Origin: Ectocarpus siliculosus
Lineage: Eukaryota; Sar; Phaeophyceae; Ectocarpales; Ectocarpaceae
Direction of reading: 5' to 3'
DNA length: 19,409 nucleotides
NCBI GenBank assembly: GCA_000310025.1
Contig: FN648633.1
Location: 80,567-99,975, forward strand
Shown: positions 1 through 9,900 of the stretch, one piece after another
Layout: each line of letters opens with the position of its first letter
Numbering within the stretch: position 1 is the stretch's first letter
The notes under the pieces: generated by a model
What the model was told of the DNA's origin: nothing
Seen by the model: the letters and a program-made list of their open reading frames with translations, nothing else
Database searches by the model: none
Program-made: the position numbers and the translations under genes

Positions 1-423
1 CACTCCTCCTCCTCCTCCTCCTCCTCCTCCTCCTCCCCCGAGTGAGGCTCCTTCCCGACATTCGGTCCACCTTCGCTGAGGTCGTCGTCATCGCTTGAAT
101 CGTCTACAAACACAAGGGTGTGCTTGCGCTCCACGTTCCTCAGGTCTAAAGCTGCGAACGGAAAGAAGGGGACGCGCCACGTATGTCTCGTGAGGTTGCT
201 GGATACCGGGAGGCGCTCGTAGGGCTTAGCACGACGGAGAGTGTTGAATGCAGGGGACTTTGCGCAGGCGATATTTTCCACCACCATGCAGGGGCCACAA
301 CCCAGTTGACCCTGCACACCTATATACAACAAGCCCTCTTGCTCCACCCAAACCGCACGTACAGGGCACTCTTGCCTAGTCGGTTTCGTTGTGATCCACC
401 GGCATAAGGTCGTGACACACGGT
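1..423 (-). CDS. Internal exon of an unknown acidic protein, running off the left edge
   Basis: Read on the minus strand, one frame stays open for about 141 codons from a splice acceptor at 424-425 (CTCTTCACAATAG, pyrimidine-rich before it) to the window edge. It has no start or stop inside the window. The product begins with CVTTLCRWITTKPTRQ, continues through VWVEQEGLLYIGVQ, a Cys pair (CGPC), a basic stretch (NTLRRAKPYERLP) and a hydrophobic run (WRVPFFPFAALDL). It then becomes acidic (VDDSSDDDDLSEGG) and ends in about eleven Glu encoded by the GAG repeat at 3-36. The frame is phase 2 at the acceptor, and stops lie just upstream of it, which supports an intron there. I do not recognise the family. 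The mix of residues looks coded rather than random, and the polyglutamate reads in frame. It may belong to the same gene as 2715-3162, but no connecting exon was found. Confidence 0.55.
3..36. repeat. (CTC)n trinucleotide microsatellite, coding polyglutamate
   Basis: About eleven CTC/TCC units in a row. On the minus strand they are GAG codons in frame with the exon at 1-423, so length changes would alter a Glu run rather than shift the frame. Confidence 0.9.
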
Positions 424-1886
424 CTATTGTGAAGAGACCTCGTTAATAACCTAATAACCTAACCCTAATGACGAAGGTAGAACAAAGTTTCGTTGCGCTC
501 CCAACCACACACACGCGATAGCTGATATAAGCCGCCAGGAGGGGCACTGAACTAAACACACAAAGCCGCCGTGAAGGTGTACAACAGCATGAGTGGCGGG
601 ACACCCACACAAATACACACACTTGACAGCGATGGAGGGGGAGGAAAGGGTACGGGAGGAGGATGATACAGAGACCAACGCAGCAGTGGAGGAGGGAAAT
701 ATGGCGTAGAAGAGAGAAAGAGCTTCGAGACAGATAACCTTTCCCACCGCAAACGAGGCAGGGGTAGAGGCGAATTGTCGAGATGTTTATGTGAAAACGG
801 CCATAAGGACGAGAGATTTCGAAGGAAGGAAGGCGACGGTGAACGTACTCCAACACGATATCGAGTGCGAAGACGCAGCCTGTGGGGGATGATTGTCCAT
901 TGCTGTACCTTTCGTGGGCGGGGAGGGATCATCTTGAAACAATCCTGGGCCACGTAGGGCCCGTAGGGCCCTAGGTCCCTAGGTCGTATTTAATGGTGGT
1001 AGAATTTTTGTAGCATACTTGTGGTATCAGACGTCGATTTGTCTACGGCGAGGTGCTTATACCGACGAAAAGGCAGCTTCATACATGGCATTAGTCTCTC
1101 CCAGATTTGTCCGAATCTCCAACCGGCGACCTACTCGAAAATCATTGAAACGAACGGTGCAAGCAGTTTCCTTGATATTCTATGTGCCAAAACTTGGACA
1201 GTCGACACCCAATCAATCGAGGTGGAGCGGTTTTGATGGAATCGTGCAGGTGACTAGGACACTAAATAGCCGCGTGACCGATAAAGGTCCGTTTTCCGCT
1301 GTCTGTTTCGACAACGAATAAAACGATTCGATGGAGCAAGCGTGCCTGAAGATGTGCCGTGTATGGGTCACCCCATAAGCACTACGTTCCAATGTTGCTC
1401 TTGTTGCCGCGGTTTTTCGACAACTCGAGAACAAATGATCAACTGCAAACACACCGCGACGACAATCAACTGTAGACAAGGGCCTGTATTGTCTCCCCGT
1501 TGCTCATTGCACCGCCCTATATAGAATGGAGTTGTCTTCCAGACATATTCAACTTCTTGCGTGCGTGCGCATCGCAAGTCTACCAAAACAAACCTCTGGC
1601 GAAGCGACATTTAATGTAAACCTACCCCGTTCATTGCTACGAATAGCTCGCGTAGATACAGTCCTTCACCTTATTGTTAGGGAGTATCTGACGGGTACAC
1701 AGTGGAGTGGAGCAATTTCGAGAGAATGGGATTGATCCCGGTTTAGATCGCCATTGTAACGACTCCCCTTCTACGCGAAGGACACTACTAGAGGTGGACG
1801 TGGCGAGCAGACGGTGAGCCAGGCCAGCAACTCGGTTTCCACGAAACCCCGATTGCCGGTTGTAGATAGTCTGTATTACACTCCAA
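424..1886. other. Gene-poor stretch, probably intron of the flanking minus-strand gene
   Basis: No convincing coding exon was seen on either strand. The stretch holds AC-rich and GA-rich low-complexity DNA (about 480-760). A telomere-like run lies at 449-470: TTAGGG plus TTAGG variants on the minus strand. A short doubled motif lies at about 953-986 (GTAGGGCCC twice, then TAGGTCCC twice). Open frames of 60-130 codons exist but have no matching splice signals or recognisable domains. Confidence 0.4.
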
Positions 1887-2050
1887 GCACCTTGTACTCC
1901 CTCCGATCCCCCAGCCGGAGGTACAACGACCCCGCCCGGTAGGTGGGTTGGGAATACAGATAACGCCCGGCAATAGGAAACGCCAAACAGACTCGGGCCT
2001 CAGCTTGACAATCGGGGCAGAAGGATCAACAGACGTCAACCATCTTCTGA
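1887..2050 (-). CDS. Weak candidate exon, unknown product
   Basis: An acceptor-like sequence (ATCCGTATTCAG) ends at about 2051 on the minus strand. An open frame follows, reading RRWLTSVDPSAPIVKLRPES and then VWRFLLPGVICIPNPPTGRG. A possible donor (ACAAG before GTGCTT) lies near 1887. The amino-acid mix is plausible and the position lies between two better exons on the same strand. However, the phase does not join simply to the exon ending at 2715, so the link is unproven. Confidence 0.2.
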
Positions 2051-2211
2051 ATACGGATATGTATCTTATTGCTTTGGGTGTATCGTTCTTTCTGATATCT
2101 TATTCTTCCTAGTGGCGAAGAATACAACACTACACCAAGCCTCAACGTACCATTAAACCGACTGCTCGGTGTGGGGCACATCGGGGGTTGTGGCAGTTCA
2201 GCAGTTACAGC

Positions 2212-2282
2212 CGTGGGTAGCTCAGCACCCGGCGGCGCTGGAGCGCCGGGGGTTGCCGCGGAAAAACCGCGCCCACCCCACG
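2212..2282. other. Compact GC-rich fold with a tRNA-like A-box
   Basis: CGTGGG at 2212-2217 can pair with CCCACG at 2277-2282. This closes two internal hairpins: CCCGGCG/CGCCGGG (2228-2234 with 2244-2250) and CGCGG/CCGCG (2257-2261 with 2267-2271, loop AAAAA). The 5' part contains TAGCTCAGC, similar to a tRNA A-box, but there is no B-box, so it is not a tRNA gene. It could be a tRNA-derived fragment or a chance GC-rich fold. A run of nine to ten G lies downstream near 2310. Confidence 0.3.
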
Positions 2283-2714
2283 AAATCCGACATGACTTGA
2301 GCTAGGTAGGGGGGGGGGAGCATGGCAGCCTAACGAGCAGCATCAGCAGTGGGACGGTTATCTGGACATGCCCACCAGCTTCCACCCGTGGAATATTTTT
2401 GTATTCGGTTATCGCACGACCACGCGTCTGATTGGGACGCTTCTTATTTTGTCACCGAGACTGAGCTGTGTTCCTTCTTGACCCTATTCATTTTTTTCTT
2501 TTTCTTAATATGACACAACGAATCCATCTCCGTCATAGAAAAGAGACTGAGACAGATTAGCAATGAATTCATAGCGTCAGAAAGTACCTGTGTCTACGTT
2601 TTTTGAATTTTTCCGAGTACATGTTTTTTTGTGGGTGTTGTTTTTTTTTACTACTACGAGCGCACTGCTGTTACAGGAGATACAAACCTCGCCAGCCGAC
2701 AATAAACCACTCAC

Positions 2715-3162
2715 CGAAGTCGGGATAAACGTACGGTGGCCACTTGCGGCCGAATCGCCCTACCACCGCGATCGAGTTGAGCTCTGTACGGTTGGTAGCC
2801 ACGCTCTTCTTCCCATCTCGTTTTTCCCCGGAAACACCCCCACCCCCCGGGTACAAGCAATCCGCGATGAGCCCAATGGCCTGATCCCTGATACTAGGGT
2901 GATGCCGCGTCGATTGCGGGTATGATGGTGTAAGCCAGAGAATGTTGTTTCCCTTCCCTGACAGAACGGAAGCGGCTGAGGCGAGCTTCTTCAGATCTCC
3001 CTCCGAATGGTCGGCAAGGGAAATGGAGCCTAGGACGATCCTGTGCTCCTGCCCGCTGATACCAGCCCCGCCGCAGGCGTCGGTAAATGTTAAAGCCTCG
3101 GGAGACACGCGCTCCAATAACGGCGTCGACTCTCGGAAATACTCCTCAAGTAGGTGATGCAT
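2715..3162 (-). CDS. Probable first or internal exon, unknown protein
   Basis: The frame is open from well upstream of 3162 to a consensus splice donor, CTTCG before GTGAGT, whose intron begins at 2714. The first in-frame ATG is at 3162-3160 (context CCAACATGC), giving 149 codons plus one base (phase 1 exit). The exon could start further upstream at an acceptor such as TTTCCAG near 3273. The product starts MHHLLEEYFRESTPLLERV and includes a charged helical part (ADHSEGDLKKLASAAS), then NILWLTPSYPQ, DQAIGLIADCLYP and VGRFGRKWPPYVYPDFG. No family was recognised and no Cys-rich or membrane segment is present. Amino-acid usage and the perfect donor support real coding. The overlapping plus-strand frames at 2590-3157 look like shadows. 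It may belong to the same transcription unit as the exon at 1-423. Confidence 0.45.
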
Positions 3163-4113
3163 GTTGGCCGGGCCCGGGTCGTGAGGAGTACAAGTTAAAC
3201 AGTGTGCATGTGTAAAGACAACGGTGCGTGATAGGGTAACTGCGCGATCGCCAGCGGGGCACACACAAACTGGAAACATATCGGGGTATGTATGTATCCC
3301 GACCACGGTAACAGCGGTTGCCGCGTGATGCGTCGTGACCGGCTCACTACCGCACTATCCCTCTTCGCTCGGCTTGTTTTGCAACATGAAAGGTAAGAGG
3401 TTACACAGGGATGTCAGGGTTTTATTTAGTCGGTCAAGGACAAAATAAACGACAGAGTGTCTTGGACTCGTCTAAGGGAGCACGTGGCAGGGTAAACATT
3501 AGCCTTTTGAGGGCACAGCACAACGTAAACTGCTAGTTGGCCGAATACAACCTGGTCTTCTGGCGGCCTCCTCACTGTGTGCAACGCGGGTGGGGGGGAA
3601 ACTTGATGGTGTGAGGAGACTAAGCACCAAGTAGCAGCGTCTGGTCAATTGCGGGTTTCAGGCCCCTGAATATTGAATATTCGGTCCTACATGCATATTA
3701 TTCTTATTACGTCACAAACCTCCCACCTGACGGTGCCCCTTTAGGCCTCCCCTCGGCAGCTAGGTTCACTACGCGTCTTTAGACAACCTCCTGCTTTATT
3801 GTGGCTCGACGAAGCGTGCACGCTCTATGTCTCCGCAGTAGGGTGTAGGCCAAGGCCTGCTCGCCGCTGCCTCTCTCTCGGGCATGAGGCACTCTACTAC
3901 AAACATGAGACCAATCATGTAGACGCTTGTTCCTTCCTGTCGCTGCCGCCGCTGTGGCTACACTGGACAGGCTGTCTCTCTCTCTGGTGGTGCGTGTGCT
4001 TCTACCTGTCTCTTTCTCCGTTTACATGGAAGTGCTCGGAGCCAAGACCGGTGAGTGGTGTACGCCTCTGACTAAAGACCGGGTGTAGTTAGTCCGCAGA
4101 ACAAATGACTATG
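3163..4113. other. Gene-free stretch
   Basis: Nothing firmly supported. A plus-strand ATGAAAG followed by GTAAGAGG near 3386 resembles a start codon plus splice donor but has no partner exon. CT-rich DNA lies at 3970-4020. Confidence 0.4.
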
Positions 4114-4456
4114 TAATCTCGGATTTGAGACGCATCTAAATTTCGGAACGAAATCGAGAAGAGTCAGATATTCCAGAAAGGATGTTGGAAAATGACCCCA
4201 CCTAGTTCAGTCCCCCTTTTCTCTCCCGAAATACGCCGGAGCAGAGAAGAAGGGGTATATTTGAGACCATCCCACCCGCCCTACACAATGCTTACTATAT
4301 TCATGAACTTGCTGATCATTCAAACACTTTGGGCCTGGGTACACCCAGCCCAAAGGGTTACTTGTGGCGAGGCCCTCCTGCAGGCGCAGGAGGCCTCACC
4401 CAACCAAATCCAATACTTACATTGAATGATCTGGGTAAGGGATAAGAATACAACAG
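4114..4456 (-). repeat. 345-bp structured repeat, copy 1 (minus orientation)
   Basis: 343 bp, the reverse complement of 17487-17829; I see one mismatch on reading them side by side. In element orientation it starts CTGTTGTATTC at 4456 and ends GAGATTA at 4114. It carries two strong hairpins, 4326-4354 (CTTTGGGC stem) and 4365-4399 (GGTGAGGC stem), plus a 7-bp hairpin around 4140. The 77-codon open frame running through it is a by-product of the element and is identical in copy 2; I do not call it a gene. No clear target-site duplication was found. Confidence 0.85.
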
Positions 4457-4499
4457 TATTCGAGCTATGCATGAAATTTTTTGCTCTGGTTCATTTTTG

Positions 4500-4847
4500 C
4501 TGTTGTATTATTGCTCGTGGCCTAGAATCATTTAATCTAAGTATTGGATTTTGGATGATGCCTCCAGCTCTGAGGCCGGCGGTCCCACGGATGCACTGCC
4601 GCGCCGACTGCAGTTGGCGCGGCAATGAATCTGTAAATGATCCTGAGGCTTTGAGCCTCAATACAACATTAGCTGCAGGGTGGGTGGGGTGGTCTCGAAA
4701 TCATTTCTTTTCTACCCTGTGTTCTCGCGTATTCACGGTAGGGAGAACGACAATGATCGGCTGTATGCAAATTTCAACATGTTACCGGGACAGACGCCTA
4801 CATCCATTTTCGTGCCGAATTTGAATTCGTTTGCAAACCCGATTTTA
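4500..4847 (+). repeat. 345-bp structured repeat, copy 3 (diverged, plus orientation)
   Basis: A diverged full-length relative of copies 1 and 2, lying 43 bp from copy 1 and head-to-head with it. It shares the start CTGTTGTATT, the block TAAGTATTGGATTT (4537-4550), the block GGGTGGGTGGGGTGGTCTC (4678-4696), CGTATTC, and an end similar to copy 2 (TTTCGTGCCGAA through GATTTTA). The hairpin sequences between these blocks are unrelated, but stems sit in the same order: 4527-4534 with 4634-4641, hairpin 4560-4576, and a 12-bp hairpin with TGCA loop at 4597-4624. An extra 6-bp hairpin lies at 4644-4660. Confidence 0.75.
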
Positions 4848-6163
4848 CTTCCTGTGAAGTTTTGACGTTGCGCTTGCCATCGTCGCTGAAGTGTTTGTGG
4901 CTTCAAACCTTCTCAGCCGGCCTTCAAACTTCTTGTTGATAAGTCTCCGTGGTAACTTCTTCGCGCATGAGTCATATGCAGGTATGACCTGCGCTTTGAC
5001 TTTCACGATGGGTATTTTACCTCCTTGTCTTGCATTGGTGAGTACCTGCGTTATACGGAAGGATCGTTCCACGACGCAAACGTCGACGTCTGTCTCCGTT
5101 TTTTGTTTGGTTCCCTCCGCACTCCTTCCTTGCCGCGGTTTTCACACCGACTTCGAACGTGGGGTGCAATTTCCTCTCTTCGTACCTTCCTCGTCGGCCT
5201 TCTCCATCGTTATGTACATAATGTATACCTCGATTTTTCGGCTTTTCGATTCCGATAGAGACAAGACTACGGACTGACATGTCCCTTTCACCCCCGACGG
5301 GACCGCGCGCTCGTCGAGTGCCGAAATTCTTCACCACTTCCTTGCCTCTCCCAACACCGTCCCTTCTTCCCCCCCCAACAAATCTTCTCCCCTTCTTCTT
5401 CTTCTTTCCTTCCTCCCGGGCACTCACCACCATCCGTCCTGGATGTTGGCCCCCAGCCCCATTGGGGGGCGGGGGGCCATTCCTTAACCCTAGTATGTGT
5501 ATATTTAACCAATCTACGGAGCCCCGCCACAGGCACACGCTGAGAAGACAACACGCAGGGCCGTATCTCCACCATCATTGCACTGAGACCGGTGTGAAGA
5601 AGTGGCGCGGAGCTACGCTGAATTATTTCCAACTCGAAGCCATCTTCTGGAGAGGGGGCAGCCCACCTGTTTATTTGTCCGCAACCCAAAGCACGCGGGA
5701 GGGAGCCAAAGCCAGACTGCCGCTGGGGCGTGCGTGGTGAGTGATTTTTCTGATTGATCGCATACCGGGAGGTAGCTATTGTGTGGACGGACCATCTCGC
5801 ATGCCAGTGTAAGCGAAGGCTTGTGGGGCGTGGAAACAGCCAAAGGGAAGGTGTGCAACCTTGATCTCCGTTACTTTATTTTTGAAAATCAGGAAGAATA
5901 CTGCGAGTTCGCAAGTCTGCCATACGATTCAGGTGACACGTGTGCGACAGCGATGCTGTGTGCGACAGCGGTGCGGTGGGGTATGTTTCATTGTGCTTCC
6001 ATATTTCTTTGAGATGACCACTGCGCAAATGCTGTCAAGGCCTCAGCGTAAAAATATGACGTGCCGATTGGTTTTTGGATCAACGCATATCAGAAAAAAA
6101 AATCGTTTGTGACGCCGAATACCACCCCCCTTGCCCGACTTCAAACAATGGAACAATTCAACC
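4848..6163. other. Gene-poor stretch with one possible small plus-strand exon
   Basis: The best coding hint is 4982-5037 (plus). It is 56 bp between an acceptor (CATATGCAG) and a consensus donor (ATTG before GTGAGT), reading YDLRFDFHDGYFTSLSCI. No partner exons were found. A pyrimidine-rich tract with (TTC)n lies at 5335-5425. A doubled unit TGTGTGCGACAGCG lies at about 5940-5973. Longer frames here (for example 5279-5740) are low-complexity Pro/Ser/Phe and are not called. Confidence 0.35.
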
Positions 6164-6355
6164 ATGGCCACTCGAAGAGCCGCTATTCAGACCGCGCAAG
6201 AGACGGCGAGCCTCGGGGTGTCGACCGTAGTAGAGTCGATTGCGACGGGAATAACCGAGATCGATGCAGCCGCGCCAGTCGTGGCTCTCTGCGTAGCCGT
6301 GCTGAAGGCCAAGGGTATCGTAGAGGGGGCCAGTCGCAACAAGGAGGAGCTGGAT
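6164..6355 (+). CDS. First exon of an alpha-helical N-terminal domain (NB-ARC-TPR-like), orphan
   Basis: The ATG at 6164 has a good eukaryotic context (CAACCATGG). The frame reads MATRRAAIQTAQETASLGVS, then TVVESIATGITEIDAAAPVV and ALCVAVLKAKGIVEGASRNK, and then EELD, where a GTGCGC donor could end the exon at 6355 in phase 0. If not spliced there, the frame continues to a stop at 6472 (102 aa), but the tail after EELD is lower in quality. From memory of the family, the pattern A-LCVAVLKAKG-V--ASRNKEEL resembles the helical N-terminal domain of brown-algal NB-ARC-TPR proteins. This is family-level inference, not a search result. No downstream exon is visible on the plus strand before the convergent gene ends at 6880, so this may be an orphan exon, a pseudogene remnant or a shuffling donor. 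Confidence 0.45.
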
Positions 6356-6500
6356 GTGCGCACGATGATGCTGGTGCGGGAGGTGGTGCCACTGCTTCTG
6401 GGGGAGAGCCTGGGGCGAAACAGGCCCGATCCATTTCTCCGGACTTCGGCGCATCGGGCGGTGACTTCCTGAAGCAACAGAACGGAGATGAGCCGATATC

Positions 6501-6522
6501 GCCGCCGCCGCCGCCACCGCCG
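6501..6522. repeat. (GCC)n microsatellite
   Basis: Seven GCC-like units with one CAC interruption, lying downstream of the orphan exon. Confidence 0.8.
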
Positions 6523-6879
6523 CGTGTGGGTGTGTCTCGTTGCTAAGGTAGACCCATGTGTTTAATATGTTGTGGTCCCAAACCCTGATGAAGTGCATTT
6601 GCCATCTTTATTAACTCCGCGCCACCCGCTGCCACCGTCTTCGTCTGTTGCCTTGTTTTCAACTTTGATCATACAGTGGCATACAGATACCCGTCACCAG
6701 AAGCTGAAGAAGAAGCCGGAAATCGTGGCGGTAGGGAAGGATATGCCGGCAGCAGGATTGGAACTTGGTGTATCCTCCCCCAAGCTCGGTAGGAGATGAA
6801 GAAGATAAAACATATATCCAATAGATCTCACGGGATCGAAGGGGGTGAAAAACCTAAAACCGCTTTGAAAATCAACTAC

Positions 6880-6992
6880 TTAGGAAGTCGCGACTGTGGA
6901 GACCAGCATCATCGCGCAGCTGATGCCCAAACCGAGGAAGGCGTTGGCGTTGAAAAGCGACGAAGAGGAAGCAGTCGTAGTGGTCTCCTCTT
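6880..6992 (-). CDS. LNR gene exon 8: Ser/Thr stalk and hydrophobic C-terminus
   Basis: The acceptor is probably CGGCGAAG at 6993 (an alternative 3 bp further in keeps the phase); a pyrimidine-rich tract lies upstream. It encodes EEETTTTASSSSLFNANAF, then LGLGISCAMMLVSTVATS and TAA at 6882-6880. A Ser-rich site followed by a hydrophobic end with no basic tail fits a GPI-attachment signal; a tail-end membrane helix is the alternative. Confidence 0.6.
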
Positions 6993-9900
6993 CTTCGCCG
7001 GGGCAAACGCAGCGGCGGTTGGGCATTATTTGGTTCCGAAGGCGCGAGCGGGAGGTGGAATTGATGGTATTTTAGTGCAAGGCCCTATGTTCTCACTAGG
7101 GTTAGAGTGCGGGGATGGCAATGCAGGGGATGCACGATGGAATCTTGCAGACGCGGTTTGCGTGTGCTTGTTCTTTTGGTGGGATACCACACATGAGTTG
7201 AGAACTGAAATGCAGCAAGGGGGAGATATGGGCGCGTGCTCTGGCTGCCAACGCCACCCAAATCGGAAAATTTGCCTGACGTAGTTTGCGATACGTTGCC
7301 GCACCTTCACAGGTGGTGCCCGAAGGATCCAGACAGTCGTAGTCGTTTGCACCGCATCTGTAGATCGAAGTGGTGTCGCATGTGCATTCACAGCCTGGGC
7401 AAACGACATCGATGACAGCATGTTGCGGACTCAACGGTTGCAAGGCTCCGAGGTAGATTCGAAAGATGCCAAGGATAGGATTAAAATACATCATCACCGA
7501 ACGAACCCGCTGAGACCAGCAATTGGCTTCTGATTACGGGGAAGGATGGCTCTCGCTCAAGACATAATCTTTAAACCTGCGCGGCCGGCCATTGCTAGCT
7601 TTTTCACTCACAGTCTCCGCCGTCCCACAGGCAGTCCTCGTTGTTGTTGTCTGCGATACAGAGAAAACAGGGGGGTACACTGGGGTTTAGGTTGTGCGTC
7701 CGCAACAAGTTACAGCATACGAACATTGACGGCACATGGGGAACGCCTACCCGTCAACTTAAAACAGCGACCGAAACAGACGCCATGGGGCAAAGTGTGA
7801 CCAGGGTGGGGGTGAGAGATGTGGTCGAAGTTACACCCCAAGCTCCAAGCATGAGACAGTGCAAGGAACGGTATACTGGCCTACAATACAAACCATCAAC
7901 AGGGCCAAATCGGTGAAAATCCTGCGCCTCAACGCAAAGCTCCCTCCATGACAGGTGATGGTCGAGATCCTCTCGGCTTTCGAACGTTCTACTGCCTAAG
8001 GCTAGGCGTTCGAGACCTACCATCGTCACACAAGCCATCTCCGATTCGTAGATCGTCGCATAAGGACAAGGACGGGGTCGGAGATGGTGTCTCCGACACA
8101 GGCGCTGCGGCGCCGTCTACAAGGGTAGGTTCAGGTGTCGGGGCTGCCGTGGGTGCGGAGGTAATCGTGCTGTCTGCAGGGGTAGGTCCAGGTGTGAGGT
8201 CTGTCACAGGTGCGGGCGTAGTTGCTGTGTTGGACGGATGTTTGAACAAGGGGCGCCGGGGGGGTGCTTTCAGGCATCGTCAACATCGTGGGAAGCAATC
8301 GCTACAACAGTATCTGCAGACTCGAAAGGACACGAGAGCATCTTTTGGCTCTTTTCATGGACGGACGACGTTTTACAAAAACATGAGGTTATAGAGGCAT
8401 GCATTTTTCTAACATTTTCAATGCCGTTACTCTGTGGCAAAGGCGAAGCCTGGCTGAGCCGCAAGCGTCCCTGAAACTTGTCTATAGACTTCAAAGTAGA
8501 CACCACGCTTTTTGGGAGAAGAAAGCTTGTGCTACTACAGAACTTAGATCAGAGGCACATGCGTGGCAGGGCGGTCGGAGGAACCATAGCATGCGGAAAC
8601 AGGCGAACAACAACACGCGACATCCAAATTGCGCACCCTGAACCGATGTGGCTTGACGACGACAAACGGAGTGAGTGGTACAAGATCAAGCCTGGCCGGA
8701 AGAGCAAACGAAAGACTTCCCGGAACACCATACCGCACCGTCAGGGTCGTCCCCATAACAGGACGAGTCTGGGTTGACGCAGTCGTAGTCCTCATCGCCC
8801 GGGGGAGGGCAGTTCTCGTGATCGCAGTCGCACCAACAACAGTCACCGTCATCGAAGGTGCAGTCGGCGTTGTTGTTGGCTGTTTAGGCATGCACGAGGC
8901 GTCGCAGAAACACAATGGGCCAGGAAACGTGCTCAAGGGGGAACATGTACTGAATACGTCAGAGGCAGAGGCAGAGGAAGAGGCGGTAGGTCTGAAGAGC
9001 TGACACCGCGAACGAAACCAAAGGAGAGGGCGAAGAACGCGGACACGCACTCGCGCAGTTGACTTTTGGAGACAAGATCGGCGCGAACACGGATTTAGAG
9101 CTCTGGAAAACTGTCGATCGCACCGCAAGTCGACGGTAAAACCGGTAAAGGAGGGCGGTCGAACACCAACCCTGAATCCTACCACGCGAACAACGCCGTT
9201 TGTTGCGAGTCATTTTGTCAGCCGTCTATTTGCGAGGAAGCTATTGTTAAGAAGACGTTGTGCGTGTCGTGCGAACGTGAAGACTTGTACCCGACATGAT
9301 ACCGTCCAACCAGGTACGTTGCCACCCGAAATACCACCCCACAAGCCACCACAACGGATGTCAATTTTTTACCACTGTAGGTATGAATTCAAACCGTTGT
9401 GATTGTGACAATAATTCCTGTTACCATACGGATGCAGACGCGCAGCAAGCCGCATGTGGCGTTGAAAGAAGCTGATGACCGACCAATGCAATCGGGTGGC
9501 TTCTACGGCTTATAGACGTCACCGTCACCGTCACATGCGGCCGGCCGAACGTCGAAATGAAAGCATGACAGCAAGCAAACATTAGGTTCCAACCAAAGCT
9601 GCCTCGGAAGCGCGAGGTCTTCAATACGTTGAGATTTTTCCTCCGACGGAAAGGGACTAGACCTTCTCACCTTCAGTGCAGATGCCGGTGTTATAATCCG
9701 CCGTTCTGCACGTTGTAGCTGGGCTTACGGGCCCAGGCGTTGGCTCAGGCGTTGGACTCACGGGCCCAGGCGTTGGCTCAGGCGTTGGACTCACGGGCCC
9801 AGGCGTTGGGGAAATCGGCGCAGGCGTGGCAGCTACGACGCAGAATACAACAGCCGTTGGTTGGAGACGGCAGTGTGAACAAAATCAGGACAGAGAGTAT

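Noticed and set aside
449-470. Interstitial telomere array
   Set aside because: Only one true TTAGGG and a few imperfect neighbours; too short to call.
4192-4425. A 77-codon open frame, identical to one on the other strand at 17518-17751, as a duplicated small gene
   Set aside because: It lies inside the 345-bp repeat, runs through perfect hairpins, and is not kept in the diverged copy 3. The identity reflects the repeat, not a protein.
4114-4456. Hammerhead ribozyme in the repeat
   Set aside because: The nearest sequence is GCTGATCATTC, which lacks the CTGATGA core, and no properly spaced GAAA follows.
5279-5740. Plus-strand 153-codon frame
   Set aside because: Low-complexity Pro/Ser/Phe encoded by a pyrimidine tract; no start context or domain.
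8544-9185. Minus-strand 213-codon frame
   Set aside because: It overlaps LNR exon 4 in a different frame; the Cys-rich frame with matching splice sites is the coding one.
9843-9853. Another end of the 345-bp repeat, because GAATACAACAG occurs here
   Set aside because: Only the terminal 11-12 bases match and nothing of the element follows; it is part of the acceptor region of LNR exon 3.
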